Of a stretch of 64,000 nt of DNA, positions 42,971 through 54,127 are shown piece after piece. The translations under genes were made by a program, and so were the position numbers. The notes beneath the pieces were generated by a model, which ran no database searches, had not been told where the DNA came from, and saw only the letters and a program-made list of their open reading frames with translations. Source of the DNA: Bolinopsis microptera (Eukaryota > Ctenophora > Tentaculata > Lobata > Bolinopsidae); NCBI RefSeq assembly GCF_026151205.1, contig NC_087084.1, positions 12,923,453 to 12,987,452 of the forward strand, given 5' to 3'. The first letter of the stretch is position 1. Each line of letters begins with the position of its first letter.

Positions 42971-44194
42971 CTCGTACAAGAGATCCAGTGTTTCTGTGTA
43001 GCAGCTCACCTCCCAGATTATATCATGTGATTCCCAGTCGGACATTGAGTGGGGACACTTCATGCCTTCCTCCTGCAACACAAATATTTCAAATACCTGC
43101 ACATTCCGCAAATTATATAATTTACAGGTTCCAATATTGGAAGATTTTAGATATTTGTCCCATCTGCAGGACTCTGGGATGTTTATTAAACTAGGTAGCG
43201 GTGTGGTGCATTAATAGAGTGACAGCCTACTGATTTAGAGTTGTTTTTAAGTGAGCATAATGGGTATATTTTTGGACCTAAAGGCTGCAGTATGGCAACT
43301 TTAAAATTGGTTCTTTTAATCATTTATTAAATATCAGTTTAAAAATATATGAATCTGGAATCTGTTCACACTGTGAACCAGTCCTATAAAAATTTCAAAA
43401 ACCCTCCTAAATTAAATATTAAAAACGTCTCAATAATGGAAATATTCATACAATTAAGACATTTACCAAATTATTAATATCTACCTAAGAGAAAAATACC
43501 TACCTAAGTCAATGTCTACCTGTAATACACTAAATATTAGGTTATATACATAGGTGGTGGAGTCAGCACACATTTACCAAAATTAAATTTTTTAATTGGA
43601 AGAACCTGTGGGCCGAGAAGTGAGAACACTGGATTAAATTTGTTGAAGGGGATTGTTTTCAAATGACAGCTGCATTATGTCATTATTGCTTGAGGTCCAT
43701 GCTGAATCATCATAAGCATGTTGCAGATTTAGAAGTGCTGTTTTCAGGCGACTTTTAGCAAGGCTAATCTTGTAGGAGTAGTCAAAAAGCTTAAGTTTAG
43801 GTGCAACTGTGCTTCAAATTTTGGTGGATCTTGATACAAAGTCATTAGATGGGAGTTGTGAGATGAGATTGGTTTGCTGTTGCAGTGATGTTGGGCCGGG
43901 CACCTAAGTAGTTTGAGTATTTTAAAAACTTCCATAAATGTATGATATGTATATAATAAAACAACAATTCAAGAAAACAGCAATTTTATTTAGTATCAAT
44001 TAAAGCAGATAAAAATATATTTCATATATATATATAACTAGCACGAACTTTAGATCAGATATCTTAGGGGACTTGGAGTAGCAAGAGATTGACTAGAAGG
44101 TATATACCTTTTACAAAGATACGTCGAGAAGAATCCAGGGTGATACAGGATCGGAGAGTGCAGACCATAAAGTTTACGCACCCACCTTTGCCTC

Positions 44195-44625
44195 CTATAA
44201 ATTTTTGAAAGCCAGGATGTTTTGTTGCTTGAAAAGTGGTTTACAGTGCTCTAGTTGGAAGAATGTATGGTCAAGTGCCTGTTTGTCAAACTCTCTTGTT
44301 CTTGCACATGTTAGGAACTTGTTTAGGTATGCATCTTTATCACCAAAGAGGACCCGTACGCAGTGCTTCTGAGACAGCCAGATACTTGCTGTCCTAAAGA
44401 GTGCTGCATCACCCCAAACTGAGATACAATATGTAAGTTGGGATTCAAATAGTGTGTGGTAGAGGTCTTTATGGAGTTCCTTCGATACAGTGTCCCTAAT
44501 TCTATTTAAGGTGGCAGAGGCATAGTTTAGTTTACGTTTAAGTGCTGTTATATGAGGCCCCCAGGAAAGCTGTTCGTCAATAACAACTCCAAGAAACTTT
44601 GTTGTTTTGCTTTGCTTTTTTTAAT
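44195..44625 (-). pseudogene. CR1-like LINE ORF2 fragment, C-terminal part
   Basis: The minus-strand frame is open for about 143 codons to TAG at 44195-44197. It reads TTKFLGVVIDEQLSWGPHIT, then ELHKDLYHTLFESQLTYCIS, VWGD, RVLFGDKDAYLNKFLTCART. These blocks match the C-terminal region of LINE B ORF2 (KFLGVIID, LYHTLFESHL, RILFGDKEAYLEKF). It lacks RT and endonuclease, so it is a 5'-truncated remnant. The 3' UTR should extend below 44195 toward about 43950, but no tail was found. Confidence 0.85.
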
Positions 44626-44771
44626 TGGAAAGCCATCAATAATCCAACCTTCCAATTGATAAAGTTTAAGTTGCCAAAGGTTTATAAAAATGGGTAAAAG
44701 TCTTCTGGGAGGGATGTGATGAGTGTAGACTGTAGGTGTACTGAGAGGTACCTTTACAAGATAAGATAACC

Positions 44772-44879
44772 TTAATTGACGATGTCAATTCATCGCAGCT
44801 CGGCGTGGCACAGTAGCGCATCTCGCCGATCTAGCCGATGTCGCTGTGAGAAGCCTCATTGAGTGCGCATCACGCTACA
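44772..44879. mobile_element. SINE-like short insertion, copy 1
   Basis: 108 bp between perfect 9-bp direct repeats AAGATAACC (44763-44771 and 44880-44888). It begins TTAATTGACGATGTCAAT, contains GCATCTCGCCGATCT and ends GCATCACGCTACA. A second copy with its own, different direct repeats lies at 58357-58492. No clear terminal inverted repeats and no complete Pol III boxes were recognised, so its class is open. Confidence 0.65.
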
Positions 44880-44888
44880 AAGATAACC

Positions 44889-45487
44889 GAACCTAGAATC
44901 TAGAACCAAACCAAACCTGCGCAAAAGTTTGAAACACGGTACTAATTACTTAATCAGAGACAGCTCAATGAATTGATATTAAATCGATAAGTTACCACTT
45001 TATGCACTGACATCTTTCAAAATTGGCGAGTTTGCCTGGATATGGGCATACTATTATTCAAAACCATTTATCATATGATATGGAGCAATTTAGATTTACC
45101 TAATTGTTTATATTGACATTTTGTTGGGGACTGGCCCGTGGTACCAGCCAATGTTTACTCAAAAAAAATATATATAATATCAATGGTAATAAGAAATTCA
45201 TCCCCGTGGGGCACATGCATAAATATAAAATGTAAAGGAAATCTCAAACTATTCAATTTAGATTCTACCGGTAAAGTATGCAATGAAGGTTTATAATTTA
45301 AAGTTTTATTTTCCAATGGTTAATAGGTAAAGATAAGAAAAGTAAAACAAGACTGAGCACTTCAAAATTTGTAGAATTTGTAACTTGATTTGAAATCGCG
45401 GCGATAAAAAAGAATGTCCTATGTTGGCAGTGTAATTGATGAGATATGCGACTTTTATTGAGTGATGCATAAGTGTGTGCATATAAT
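44889..45487. other. Intergenic stretch, partly 3' UTR of the minus-strand LINE
   Basis: No gene is recognised. The right part should belong to the 3' end of the LINE at 45488-48925, but neither poly(A) nor a short tandem tail could be found. Confidence 0.5.
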
Positions 45488-48400
45488 CTAAGATGTAGAG
45501 ACAAGGTTATTATCGGCATTTTGGTTTATGTTACGCTTTGATTTTCTTAGTCCTGTTATACAATATAACATGAAATTAGGCCAATCGTCTTCGATGTTTT
45601 CATTTTGCTGATCGATGAGCATAGTTTTTATACAAGTTTTGTAAATGTTCAGGTTAAATAGACTCGGCGGGGAAGTTGCTGCAACATTATATCGGTTTAT
45701 TGCTAATAATGGACCTTTAAAAAATACTGAGTTGTTGTAAGGGTGTTGACCATACTTTTCTGACCATTGTGTAGTGAGAATAGAATCCAGGTTAGTATTA
45801 AATAATGGTGCACTTTTGGGAATTGTTTTCTTGAGAGACAATGGTACTAGATTAGGAAAGTTTTTCAATTTATGCATTAAAATGAGTGCGTTCTTTACAA
45901 TGATACTGTGTACTGTCAATATTTTATGTGAATAAAAGCCAGACTTGGTACTTGCTGGGGGGATACCGTCCTTGTACCAGTAATTGACGAAACCAGGTAA
46001 TACTGCTCGAAGGCCAATTTTCTGTTTTACAAAAAGCGATTCAATATGAGACTTGGCAGCAAAACCCCATACAAGGCTGCAATAATTAAGGTGTGACTGC
46101 ACAAAACTTTGATAAATTTGAAGACGTGCTTCGAGAGGCAGATATTTTTTAAGTTTGTACATGACTCCTATGTATCTGGACATTTTCATTTTCATGGCAG
46201 AAATATGATGGGACCAGTTTAGTTTATCATCTATTATAACTCCTAAAAAACGGGCTTCTGTTTTTCTCTCAATTGTGACACCAGAAATTGCCACATCGCG
46301 ATAATTAAGATTTCTTTGTCGAGAGAAGATCATATAATTCGTTTTTTTAAGATTTAGAGCTAAACCATTATTATCTACCCATTTAACTAAAGCATCGCTA
46401 AGAGTTATTAGTTTATCGTAAACTTCATTAAGATTTTCTCCTATCAGGAAGATGTTGGCATCATCTGCGTACATAATGAAATTTGCTATATCTGATATTT
46501 GAGGTAGGTCGTTTATGTAGATTATAAAAAGTAAAGGTCCTAATATTGACCCTTGAGGCACGCCGTATAAAATTTGGTTGGTTGAAGATTTTGACGAGCC
46601 AATTGATACAAACTGTTTCCTGTTAGTGAGATATGACTTAAACCAGTTTAAGGCTTGACCCCTTATGCCGTAATGGTCCAGCTTGCGCAAGAGTATGGAA
46701 TGATCCACAAGGTCGAAAGCTTTGCTGAAGTCGATTAAAAGAAGTAAAGTTACCTGCTTTTTGGACATTGAATTAAGAATGGTGTCTTTTGCGTTGAGAA
46801 GAGCATGTTCACAAGACCTACCCGGGCGAAAACCGTATTGGTTTTCACATAGTATGCTGTATTTATCTAAAAAACTTATAACTCGGTTATGCATTAGCTT
46901 TTCAAATACTTTAGAGAAAGAAGCAAGAAGAGATATTGGCCTGTAATTTTTTATGTCAGATTTAGATCCACCTTTGTGAATTGGGACCACCTTCGCTTCT
47001 TTCAAAGCCTGTGGAAAGATCCCCTGTTCAAAAGAACTGTTGACAACGTGGGCTAGTACACTAGTAAAACTGGGACAGCTGTTAGCGATTTTTAGAGGTT
47101 CAATTTTAGTGTCTAGTGTGGCTTTATTCTTAAGCAGGTTTATGACGTCCTGAATTTCTGTGGCAGTGACTGGCTTTAAGTAAATACTACTTGGAGTGGC
47201 GTTGCGAAGTGTGCTATGGGTTCCACCAGGATCAAAAGTGGTCCTACTACTAATTTCAGACTTAATTTTAGGAGCGATGTTTGAGAAGTAATCGTTAAAT
47301 TTTTCTGCTACAGCTGCCGGAGTGCTGATTGAGCCGTCTTCGTCAGTCAGTTTAATTGAAGTAGGTTTAGATTTTTTCCTATTAAGAAGACTGTTTATCA
47401 TTTGCCACTGCTTCTTAGAATTTTCTTTGTTTTGCTCAAAAAATTTTTTGAAGTGCTTGTTTTTAGCTTTATCGATGTGTTTATTACAAAACTTCTTCAG
47501 ACGGTCATATTTACTGCGGTTACTATCAGATGGTTCCTTAACAAAATCGTAATATGACTCATTTTTACGTTCTATAGCTTCTTCGAGCCAGGGCAGCATC
47601 CATGGTTTCGGATTAACACGTTCATTTTGTCTTCGTGATTGTCTTTTTGTGGGATAGGCAGACTCGTAAATCTTATTATAAGCCGTATTTAAATTATTGA
47701 ACTGTTCGTTGGCATCATTGGTATTGTTAAAAATTTCTGACCAACTTTCATCTGTAATTAAGTCTCTGAATTTTTGATTGTTGGTGTCGTTAAATCTACG
47801 TGTTTCAGTTTGAGATACATTTTGTGAGTTAGACGCAGAGCGGTAGCTGCTGGTTGGCGTGTTATCAAGATTTATTGTAGTGACTATTGCTAAGTGATCA
47901 GACATATCTGTCGTTAAGACGTTACAGCTTATTGTATCCTCAAGATTGTTTGTGTAGATGTGGTCAATAAGCGTGGCACTATGGTCCGTTAGGCGAGTTG
48001 GGCGTGATACAATTTGAATAAAACCGTAAGAGGACGCAATATCTATAATGTTCTGACATGCTTGGTTGCTGCTGTGCTTCAGTAAATCAAGGTTGAAATC
48101 TCCATGAAGCGTCATATGTTTACGGGTGTGTCTCCCTAGGTTGTGCAGCGTATTTTTGAAAATTTCTAGAAACGCTTCAGGTCTCCTAGCGGGAGAACGG
48201 TAAACATTGCCAATTATTTTCGTTCTGTTGTATCCTTTGCACTGATGGAGCTTGATAAATTGGAATTCGCCACTAGTATTAGTTGGTTCAGGGTTTGGAG
48301 TGAAAATATCAATTTTATCATAATCGACTACACGTTTGTGTACATAAGTGGCTAGCCCCCCACCTTTTCCAGATGGGCGAATTGGATCCTGGATAAATGG

Positions 48401-48925
48401 TTCATGAAATCCATCTAAGGTAACGTCGTTTATTCCGTTCGGTAATTTCCCTAAAGTGCAATTAGTTTCGTTAAAACACAATATATCATACTTATCATAA
48501 GTCTCAATATCATCACGTAGTTGATCTATATTCTTAATAAGGGATCTTATGTTCATAGAAAATGTTTTAAGTTGAGAGCAGGTAGATTTTTTCACGTTAC
48601 GTTGTTGTTTATACTGACAACTAGTTAGGAAAGATGAAATATTGCTCCAAGTTGAATCTTGATGCTCTTCGTTGGTCATGGCGTCGCCAATAAGATTAAA
48701 TCGACTATTCTGATCGTACGGATTAAATATGTCACTATTAAGTTTACTGTAGTCGTCATAGATTTCATAGTAGGTTGCGTGAAATCCAGGAATGATACTT
48801 TCACAGCAACTCGAACAGCCTAAATTATCCTTAAAACATTTGACATGGACATTACTTTGACACCATGAGCATGTGCGAATATTTCTAATAGAGTAACACC
48901 AGCCGCTGAAAATTGGCCACAGGCC
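45488..48925 (-). CDS. CR1/Jockey-type LINE ORF2 (endonuclease + reverse transcriptase)
   Basis: One uninterrupted minus-strand frame. The first in-frame ATG is at 48679 (1063 aa), but the frame stays open upstream to about 48925. That part encodes a Cys/His cluster (CSWC, H, CF, CSSCC) like the N-terminal zinc fingers of the other ORF2s here, so the element is probably truncated at its 5' end rather than starting at 48679. From that ATG: endonuclease residues N43, E71 (NETN), D194 (HGDFNLDL), D239 (LIDHIYTN) and SDH (260-262). Then RT with FSKAFDLVD, GVPQGSILGPLLFIIYIND and the active site YADD, and the C-terminal LINE region (ARFLGVIIDDKLNW). It is intact from endonuclease to stop. The family is clearly different from LINEs A and B. 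Confidence 0.88.
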   Translation of the reverse strand, partial: GLWPIFSGWCYSIRNIRTCSWCQSNVHVKCFKDNLGCSSCCESIIPGFHATYYEIYDDYSKLNSDIFNPYDQNSRFNLIGDAMTNEEHQDSTWSNISSFLTSCQYKQQRNVKKSTCSQLKTFSMNIRSLIKNIDQLRDDIETYDKYDILCFNETNCTLGKLPNGINDVTLDGFHEPFIQDPIRPSGKGGGLATYVHKRVVDYDKIDIFTPNPEPTNTSGEFQFIKLHQCKGYNRTKIIGNVYRSPARRPEAFLEIFKNTLHNLGRHTRKHMTLHGDFNLDLLKHSSNQACQNIIDIASSYGFIQIVSRPTRLTDHSATLIDHIYTNNLEDTISCNVLTTDMSDHLAIVTTINLDNTPTSSYRSASNSQNVSQTETRRFNDTNNQKFRDLITDESWSEIFNNTNDANEQFNNLNTAYNKIYESAYPTKRQSRRQNERVNPKPWMLPWLEEAIERKNESYYDFVKEPSDSNRSKYDRLKKFCNKHIDKAKNKHFKKFFEQNKENSKKQWQMINSLLNRKKSKPTSIKLTDEDGSISTPAAVAEKFNDYFSNIAPKIKSEISSRTTFDPGGTHSTLRNATPSSIYLKPVTATEIQDVINLLKNKATLDTKIEPLKIANSCPSFTSVLAHVVNSSFEQGIFPQALKEAKVVPIHKGGSKSDIKNYRPISLLASFSKVFEKLMHNRVISFLDKYSILCENQYGFRPGRSCEHALLNAKDTILNSMSKKQVTLLLLIDFSKAFDLVDHSILLRKLDHYGIRGQALNWFKSYLTNRKQFVSIGSSKSSTNQILYGVPQGSILGPLLFIIYINDLPQISDIANFIMYADDANIFLIGENLNEVYDKLITLSDALVKWVDNNGLALNLKKTNYMIFSRQRNLNYRDVAISGVTIERKTEARFLGVIIDDKLNWSHHISAMKMKMSRYIGVMYKLKKYLPLEARLQIYQSFVQSHLNYCSLVWGFAAKSHIESLFVKQKIGLRAVLPGFVNYWYKDGIPPASTKSGFYSHKILTVHSIIVKNALILMHKLKNFPNLVPLSLKKTIPKSAPLFNTNLDSILTTQWSEKYGQHPYNNSVFFKGPLLAINRYNVAATSPPSLFNLNIYKTCIKTMLIDQQNENIEDDWPNFMLYCITGLRKSKRNINQNADNNLVSTS

Positions 48926-49080
48926 TAAATATTACATATCAATCAATTACAATTCATTACATTAACATTACCAATATTAAAAATTGTTTATATTTGAAAA
49001 TCAAAAATATAATCTAAAATACACAGCATCGCTCCTACTAAATCGCTCGCCCAAATTTTAAGAAAATTTTTGTGAAAAGG

Positions 49081-50676
49081 CCCTTAGTACTCTAGTAGCA
49101 GAGAGGAGTTGAGTGTGCACTTCGATGTACACAATTTCTGACCACACAGGGTCCTTCATTAGGTCATTCTAAACCAAAATCATCTAGGTACAAATTTGTA
49201 AATTGCCCTCAGTCGCGAATGGGGATTTTTGTATTTTGGCCCCTGAAGGTCGTAAAGGCTTCATTTTTAGCTTAAAATGACCGCAATGGGCATGTTTATA
49301 TACAACTTATGAATCAATATGTGGTCTAAATGTCATATTTTTGGAAATAATCTCAAAAAATTGATTTTTTTTAATTAACACAGAAAAAAAAATTTGTAAC
49401 TAAAAATCAACGTTTTCGTAGTTCCAAAACTTCTACCTCGTGTTATTTTGAACAATAGGCATCAAAATAAAGAACAAAATGAAGTCCTAATGTGGAAATA
49501 TCACCCCTGGAACAAATAAAAAGCCTAAAATTTGAACTTGAATTATCTAAGAAAATGTGATAAATTATGGATCATGAAACTAATATATCTTTGATCTCGT
49601 ATTGCAGATGGAATGGTCGTTCGTTTGTGGATGATGGCTGGATGTACCAGGAATTAACAGCTGATGATATCGTAATCACGCAAATGCCGAAAGCTGTTCT
49701 GTCATGAAATATCAGAAACCATTTGAAATTCGACCTGACACGTTAAGTTGAAGATTTATATGAAGACCTTTGATGTCTTTTAACCTAAAGTGGGACGGCA
49801 AACATGCATTGGTCTAAGATTGTCATGGGGGCCATTGGAAAGTGGCTAAACGCCTCAGGGATCGGAGAGGCATTTACTAACTCTGGTGTGTTTACCTTAG
49901 GAGCAGCCAAGTCAAGTGTTCTACAAGGAGGAGATTATGTTAAAGCCAAGGACGGAATGAACATCATTGCAGAAGCGAGGACTACGAACTAAAGAAGCAT
50001 CTTCTTGGCCTTGAAGACATCAAGTATGACATGAACGAAGTTTTCGAGAACTTGTATAAGTCCTCTAATGTAGATGCTTTCCAAGGTGCATGGGAGCTGG
50101 CTAAGTTGACTCTCGAGAAGCTGAAATCTGCTTTTAATGAGTTTCGAAAGTCCCACAATGCAGATTAAAACTACGAGTACATATGTTTTGGACAGTGCAA
50201 GAGCATATTTAGAAATGATTCATGATTTAAACTTTCTGATTTTATTTGTATAGCTTTGATTTATACTGTATGACATGATTTGGAGGGTTTATTTATTCGA
50301 TTTTATCTATTGTTAGAGAAATAATTTAATTTAAAATCGTCTAACAAATATTGACGAGATAATAGTAGTACCAAGTATCGTAAATAAAATTTTTTTAAAT
50401 CAATTTTTTGAGATTATCTCCAAAAATATGACCTTTAGACCACATATTGATTCATAAGTTGTATATAAACATGCCCATTGCGGTCATTTTAAGCTAAAAA
50501 TGAAGCCTTTACGACCTTCAGGGGCCAAAATATGCCCTGTAGCACTAGGACTAGCGACACAAATTGGGTACCTAGATGATTTTGGTTTAGAACGACCTAA
50601 TGAAGGACCCTGTGTGGTCAGAAATTGTGTACATCGAAGTGCACACTCAACTCCTCTCTGCTACTCTAGTATAGGG
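49081..50676. mobile_element. DNA transposon with about 300-bp terminal inverted repeats
   Basis: The left repeat (about 49081-49390) and right repeat (about 50385-50676) are inverted copies. Shared blocks are GCAGAGAGGAGTTGAGTGTG, the block GGTCCTTCATTAGGTC, GGCCCCTGAAGGTCGTAAAG and GACCGCAATGGGCATG. An unmatched segment of about 40 bp lies within the arms (49186-49230 against 50535-50568). Between them lies about 1 kb with remains of a coding region. Exact ends and target duplication are unclear; CCCT at 49081 and AGGG at 50673 are the best candidates. The superfamily is not recognised. Confidence 0.82.
49609..50168 (+). pseudogene. Broken internal gene of the long-TIR transposon, function unknown
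   Basis: Three stretches suggest one decayed or intron-containing gene. The first (49609-49707) follows a TTGCAG acceptor-like site and reads WNGRSFVDDGWMYQELTADD. The second (49804-49992) reads MHWSKIVMGAIGKWLNASGI .. LQGGDYVKAKDGMNIIAEA. The third (to TAA at 50166-50168) reads EDYELKKHLLGLEDIKYDMN .. WELAKLTLEKLKSAFNEFRK. The third is in a different frame from the second, with the shift near 49972. I see no DDE triad and do not recognise the family. The charged, helical C-terminus resembles a coiled coil. Confidence 0.5.
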
Positions 50677-50770
50677 TGTGAAATTGATCTGAATCGGTGT
50701 ATTTTTGGACGCTGATTTCGAATCACCCCCTATGACGTAGGGTAAAAATGCTTCCACGGAGAGTTATGGG

Positions 50771-50850
50771 TTACTGGGCCGCACTCAGCCTGTCATTCCG
50801 CCAAATCTTTATTCGGTTAATGAACATAATAGCCTGGGGTCCTCAGGTAA
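50771..50850. mobile_element. 80-bp mini-element, copy A, with 8-bp target duplication
   Basis: Begins TTACTGGGCCGCACTCAGCC and ends GGGGTCCTCAGGTAA. The flanks are GTTATGGG on both sides (50763-50770 and 50851-50858). Copies B and C have the same ends and length but different 8-bp flanks. Only the outermost TTAC/GTAA are inverted perfectly. An 8-bp duplication is typical of hAT-type transposases. Confidence 0.85.
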
Positions 50851-50920
50851 GTTATGGGCAAAAAACCGTTTTGGTCACGTGACAGGCTAGTAAAACATGG
50901 ATTCGATTGTTTAGGGCTCG

Positions 50921-50996
50921 GGTTAGGGTTAGGGTTGTGGTAAGTGTTATGGTTAGCTTCGGGGTTATGGTTAGGGTTACGGTTGGGATTAGGGTT
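50921..50996 (+). repeat. Degenerate telomere-like repeats
   Basis: Several TTAGGG units and one-base variants (TTATGG, TTACGG, TTGGGA) lie in a row, in the same strand sense, between the mini-element and the next LINE. They look like an old interstitial block. Confidence 0.6.
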
Positions 50997-51237
50997 TTTT
51001 ACGGTTGCAAAATTGTAAAAACCAAAGTCACGTGAAATTTTTGAGCGAGCGAATTAGTAAGAGCCACATAGCATAGATCCCAGTCTCAAAAATTTAGAAT
51101 AAGGCTTTTGACTTGGACTAACTTCCTTTTCAGAAAAAGATAAAACAGATGTTTTTCTCAGAAAAGGAAATAAGAGATGAAAAGGAAATAAGTCACATTC
51201 TTCTCGGAAAAGGAATTATATATCAAGTATATTTCTC

Positions 51238-52893
51238 AGCGATTGTACACCAGAAGAAATAGAGAAAATCATTAGCGAACTCAAGAATAGAAAAGCTAGT
51301 GACATCCCTATTCACGTCATCAAACGAACGTCTAAGATTATAAGCCCACTCCTGTCAGTATTATTTAATGAACACATGAGAAATGGAACTTTTCCAGACC
51401 GACTGAAAATTGGTAAAATTAGCCCTATATACAAAAAAGACGGTACAGAATATCTCGAAAACTATAGGCCAGTATCTACCCTAGCTGTGTTCGGAAAGTT
51501 ATTTGAGAAAGTAATCTACTCCCGTTTGTACAGTTTTCTTGTGTCGCAGAACGTTTTGTTTGAGAACCAGTTTGGTTTTAGGAAGAGTCACTCAACTAAC
51601 CACGCCCTTAATTACTCAGTTGACTATGTAAACTCCCATATAAAGGAAAAGCAACATGTATTAGGTATCTTTATCGACTTATCAAAGGCATTTGACACTA
51701 TCAGTCACGATAAACTTCTCTTAAAACTTGACAAATATGGTATAAGAGGTAACGCAAACGAGCTTATTGGAAGTTACCTATCTAACAGACAGCAGTACGT
51801 TTCAGTTTTAGGTGAGGAATCTGATAAACTCCCTGTTATTTGTGGAGTACCACAAGGTAGTGTTTTAGGACCGCTACTGTTTATAATTTACATAAACGAT
51901 ATCTATAACTCATCAGACCTAGGAAAATTTATACTTTTCGCTGATGACACCAATATATTTGTAGTCGACAAATCTGTCCAGAATCTCTACCAAAAAGCTA
52001 ATACTATAATGAATTCTGTTTACAATTATATGAAATGCAATCTTCTCCACATTAACATCAAGAAATGCTGTTACATTCACTTTACACCAGGAAAGAAGGA
52101 TGTAACTAGTAGTAGTAGTAATAGTAATGATCTTATTTTAACATTGAATAACACAGTCATTAAACGTGTTGATGAAACTAAATTCCTCGGCGTTATTATA
52201 GATAAAAACCTTAACTGGAAACCTCATACTGCATATCTTAGTTCTAAATTAAAGTGTGAAGTCGGTAAACTCTGCCGTATGAGAAGATTTATACCTAAAG
52301 AGCTGTATAATGACCTCTACCACACCCTCTTCGAATCTCATCTAGGATATGGGATCTCAGTGTGGGGAGGCATATCAAACAATAGGCTTGAACCAATATT
52401 TAAAATTCAAAAAAAGTGCACTCGTATTCTATTTGGTGATCAAGAGGCATACAGTAATAAGTTCAAAACATGTGCTAGAACCCGCCCAATTGGATCCCAA
52501 AAACTTGGAGCTGACTTCTATAAACGAGAATCAAGTAAACCCCTTCTCAGCAGAAACAAAATACTCTGCGTGCATAATTTGTATAAGTACCACTGTCTAC
52601 TTGAAATGTTTAAAATAATCAAACTTCACACTCCAATATCGATGTACAATTTATTTTAAAAGTCACCCCGACGTGATAACTACTTTATTAACCCCGCTGC
52701 AACCAATTTGTTTGTATATAAAACCTCGAATATGTGGAATAAATTCCTTAAACCTTCTAGTAAGATTGACTTCTCGTCCCCAATTGCACTTGTTAAAGGT
52801 CGCATTAAAACTATGCTACTCAATGCTCAAAAAGCTGGAAACACTGATGAATGGTCAGAACTCAACTTTGATGGAAATGACATGTGCCTATAA
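51238..52893 (+). pseudogene. CR1-like LINE 'C' ORF2, 5'-truncated with an in-frame stop
   Basis: Homology to LINE A/B ORF2 starts at 51238 (SDCTPEEIEKIISELKN) without endonuclease or zinc finger. The RT is complete in its core: FIDLSKAFDT, GVPQGSVLGPLLFIIYIND, and FADD in ILFADDTNIF. TAA at 52657-52659 stops the frame where LINE B has Asn in SSFNRSPRREDYF. The same frame then continues to the normal end at 52893 (ELNFDGNDMCL). The stop is therefore a point mutation near the C-terminus. It is a sister family of A/B, roughly two thirds alike by eye. Confidence 0.9.
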
Positions 52894-54118
52894 TAAGAAC
52901 ACACAAACTAGTCCATATAGATTTCATACTACACACACAAAATAACACACACAATACACACCACAGTCAAACATAGAAACTATATATTCATGCATATAAC
53001 ACAGAACACTGATCAGCTCATCCGCTTTACACTAGTGTCTGGACTTGTCTGGAGTGTACGTCTGGAACGTGGGACGGACTCACAAATATATTGTGTAAAC
53101 GTAGCGCGCGAAACTTAAATACTGTATAACTCTATCATTTCATTACCCGGCGTGATTTACCGCGCCAGAATAATGAAATGATGCCGCGCTATATCCGTGA
53201 ACCTACAGTCGTCACTTATATCTTATATTTTATATTTTGTATCTCTTACTACGTAACGCGAAATTAAGTTGTATCACACTCCCGGTTTTGGACCCCAATG
53301 TTAACCTTGCAGCAACTGTGTCAGCCCAATATACTCTAGAAGTATGATCACACTTATTTTAATGAACAAAAGACCCATAATTAATATAATCAGATACTCG
53401 TCAACAGCAGCAGTTTCCGTCCGTGTGATGTGTTGTCCTTCTCCTTTCTGTGTCCCCGTCGTTTTGTTTTGTGAAATGTATTGTAGTAGTGTTTTAATAT
53501 TTAAATCGAACGCAACTCAATAGTTAATAATAACAAACACAAATACAAATACTATTTTAAATAATTGATTAATATCGATTTATACGAACCAAACATTAAT
53601 TATTCTTTAATAACCTTTTATATACAATATATGTGTTAAACGATCCAGGGCATATCTAAAATTCGATAATGAACTTCATATATTATTAGTGCCGCGTGCT
53701 GATAAATATTCTGGGAATCAATCCACCCAATCGTGGCGATAACATATTTTTGTGCTTGGCCGGTTTTAGGTTTGAGTTTGTGCTCCAAAAGTGGTAAATC
53801 GGGTGCTAGTAAAGCTCTTGCAGGCAACTGGCTCCTTTTGCCAACTGCTTTTGGTTTAAGCGCTGACTCACATTTGGAACTGGCACTGGTATAATTGTAA
53901 TATCCTACGAAGTCAGCATGCTATATTATTTTGCAAAACTCGTTTAATATCTTGACAATATTTAAAGTTTATGGTTTTAGGTTTAGGCGCGGCGCACCGC
54001 TTATATGTTATAGCTCATTTCAGCGAACTGTTGCTACACACTGTATAACATGTGGGTCAAGCGCGGTGCCGCGCCTAAGCAGCAAAAGAGTTATTTATTT
54101 TAAAATTTATTTTTGTAT
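52894..54118 (+). other. Probable 3' UTR of LINE C, left part
   Basis: Noncoding, with a GC-rich inverted repeat near its right end and scattered similarity of layout to the 3' UTRs of A and B. It stops at the RTE-type insertion; the matching tail seems to lie at 57370-57638. Small open frames are not supported. Confidence 0.5.
53983..54078. repeat. GC-rich inverted repeat, about 96 bp
   Basis: TTAGGCGCGGCGCACCGC (53983-54000) is matched in inverse by GCGCGGTGCCGCGCCTAA (54061-54078) with a small offset. It could be a tiny inverted-repeat element, or the counterpart of the GC hairpin seen in the 3' UTRs of LINEs A and B. Confidence 0.6.
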
Positions 54119-54127
54119 CTCAAAAAA

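Larger units (their letters stand above)
42561..44194. other. AT-rich stretch without recognisable genes
   Basis: I see no coding region with family resemblance. It holds a 57-nt palindrome, a 9-bp tandem repeat and a (TA)n run near 44024-44038. Small open frames have no supporting features. Confidence 0.6.

Noticed and set aside
44800-44860. tRNA gene in the SINE-like copy (TGGCACAGTAG resembles an A box)
   Set aside because: No B box (GGTTCGA) or cloverleaf arms could be found at the right distance.
53636-53827. Minus-strand frame MPARALLAPDLPLLEHKL..
   Set aside because: It lies in the probable 3' UTR of LINE C, has no recognisable domain and no support from related copies.
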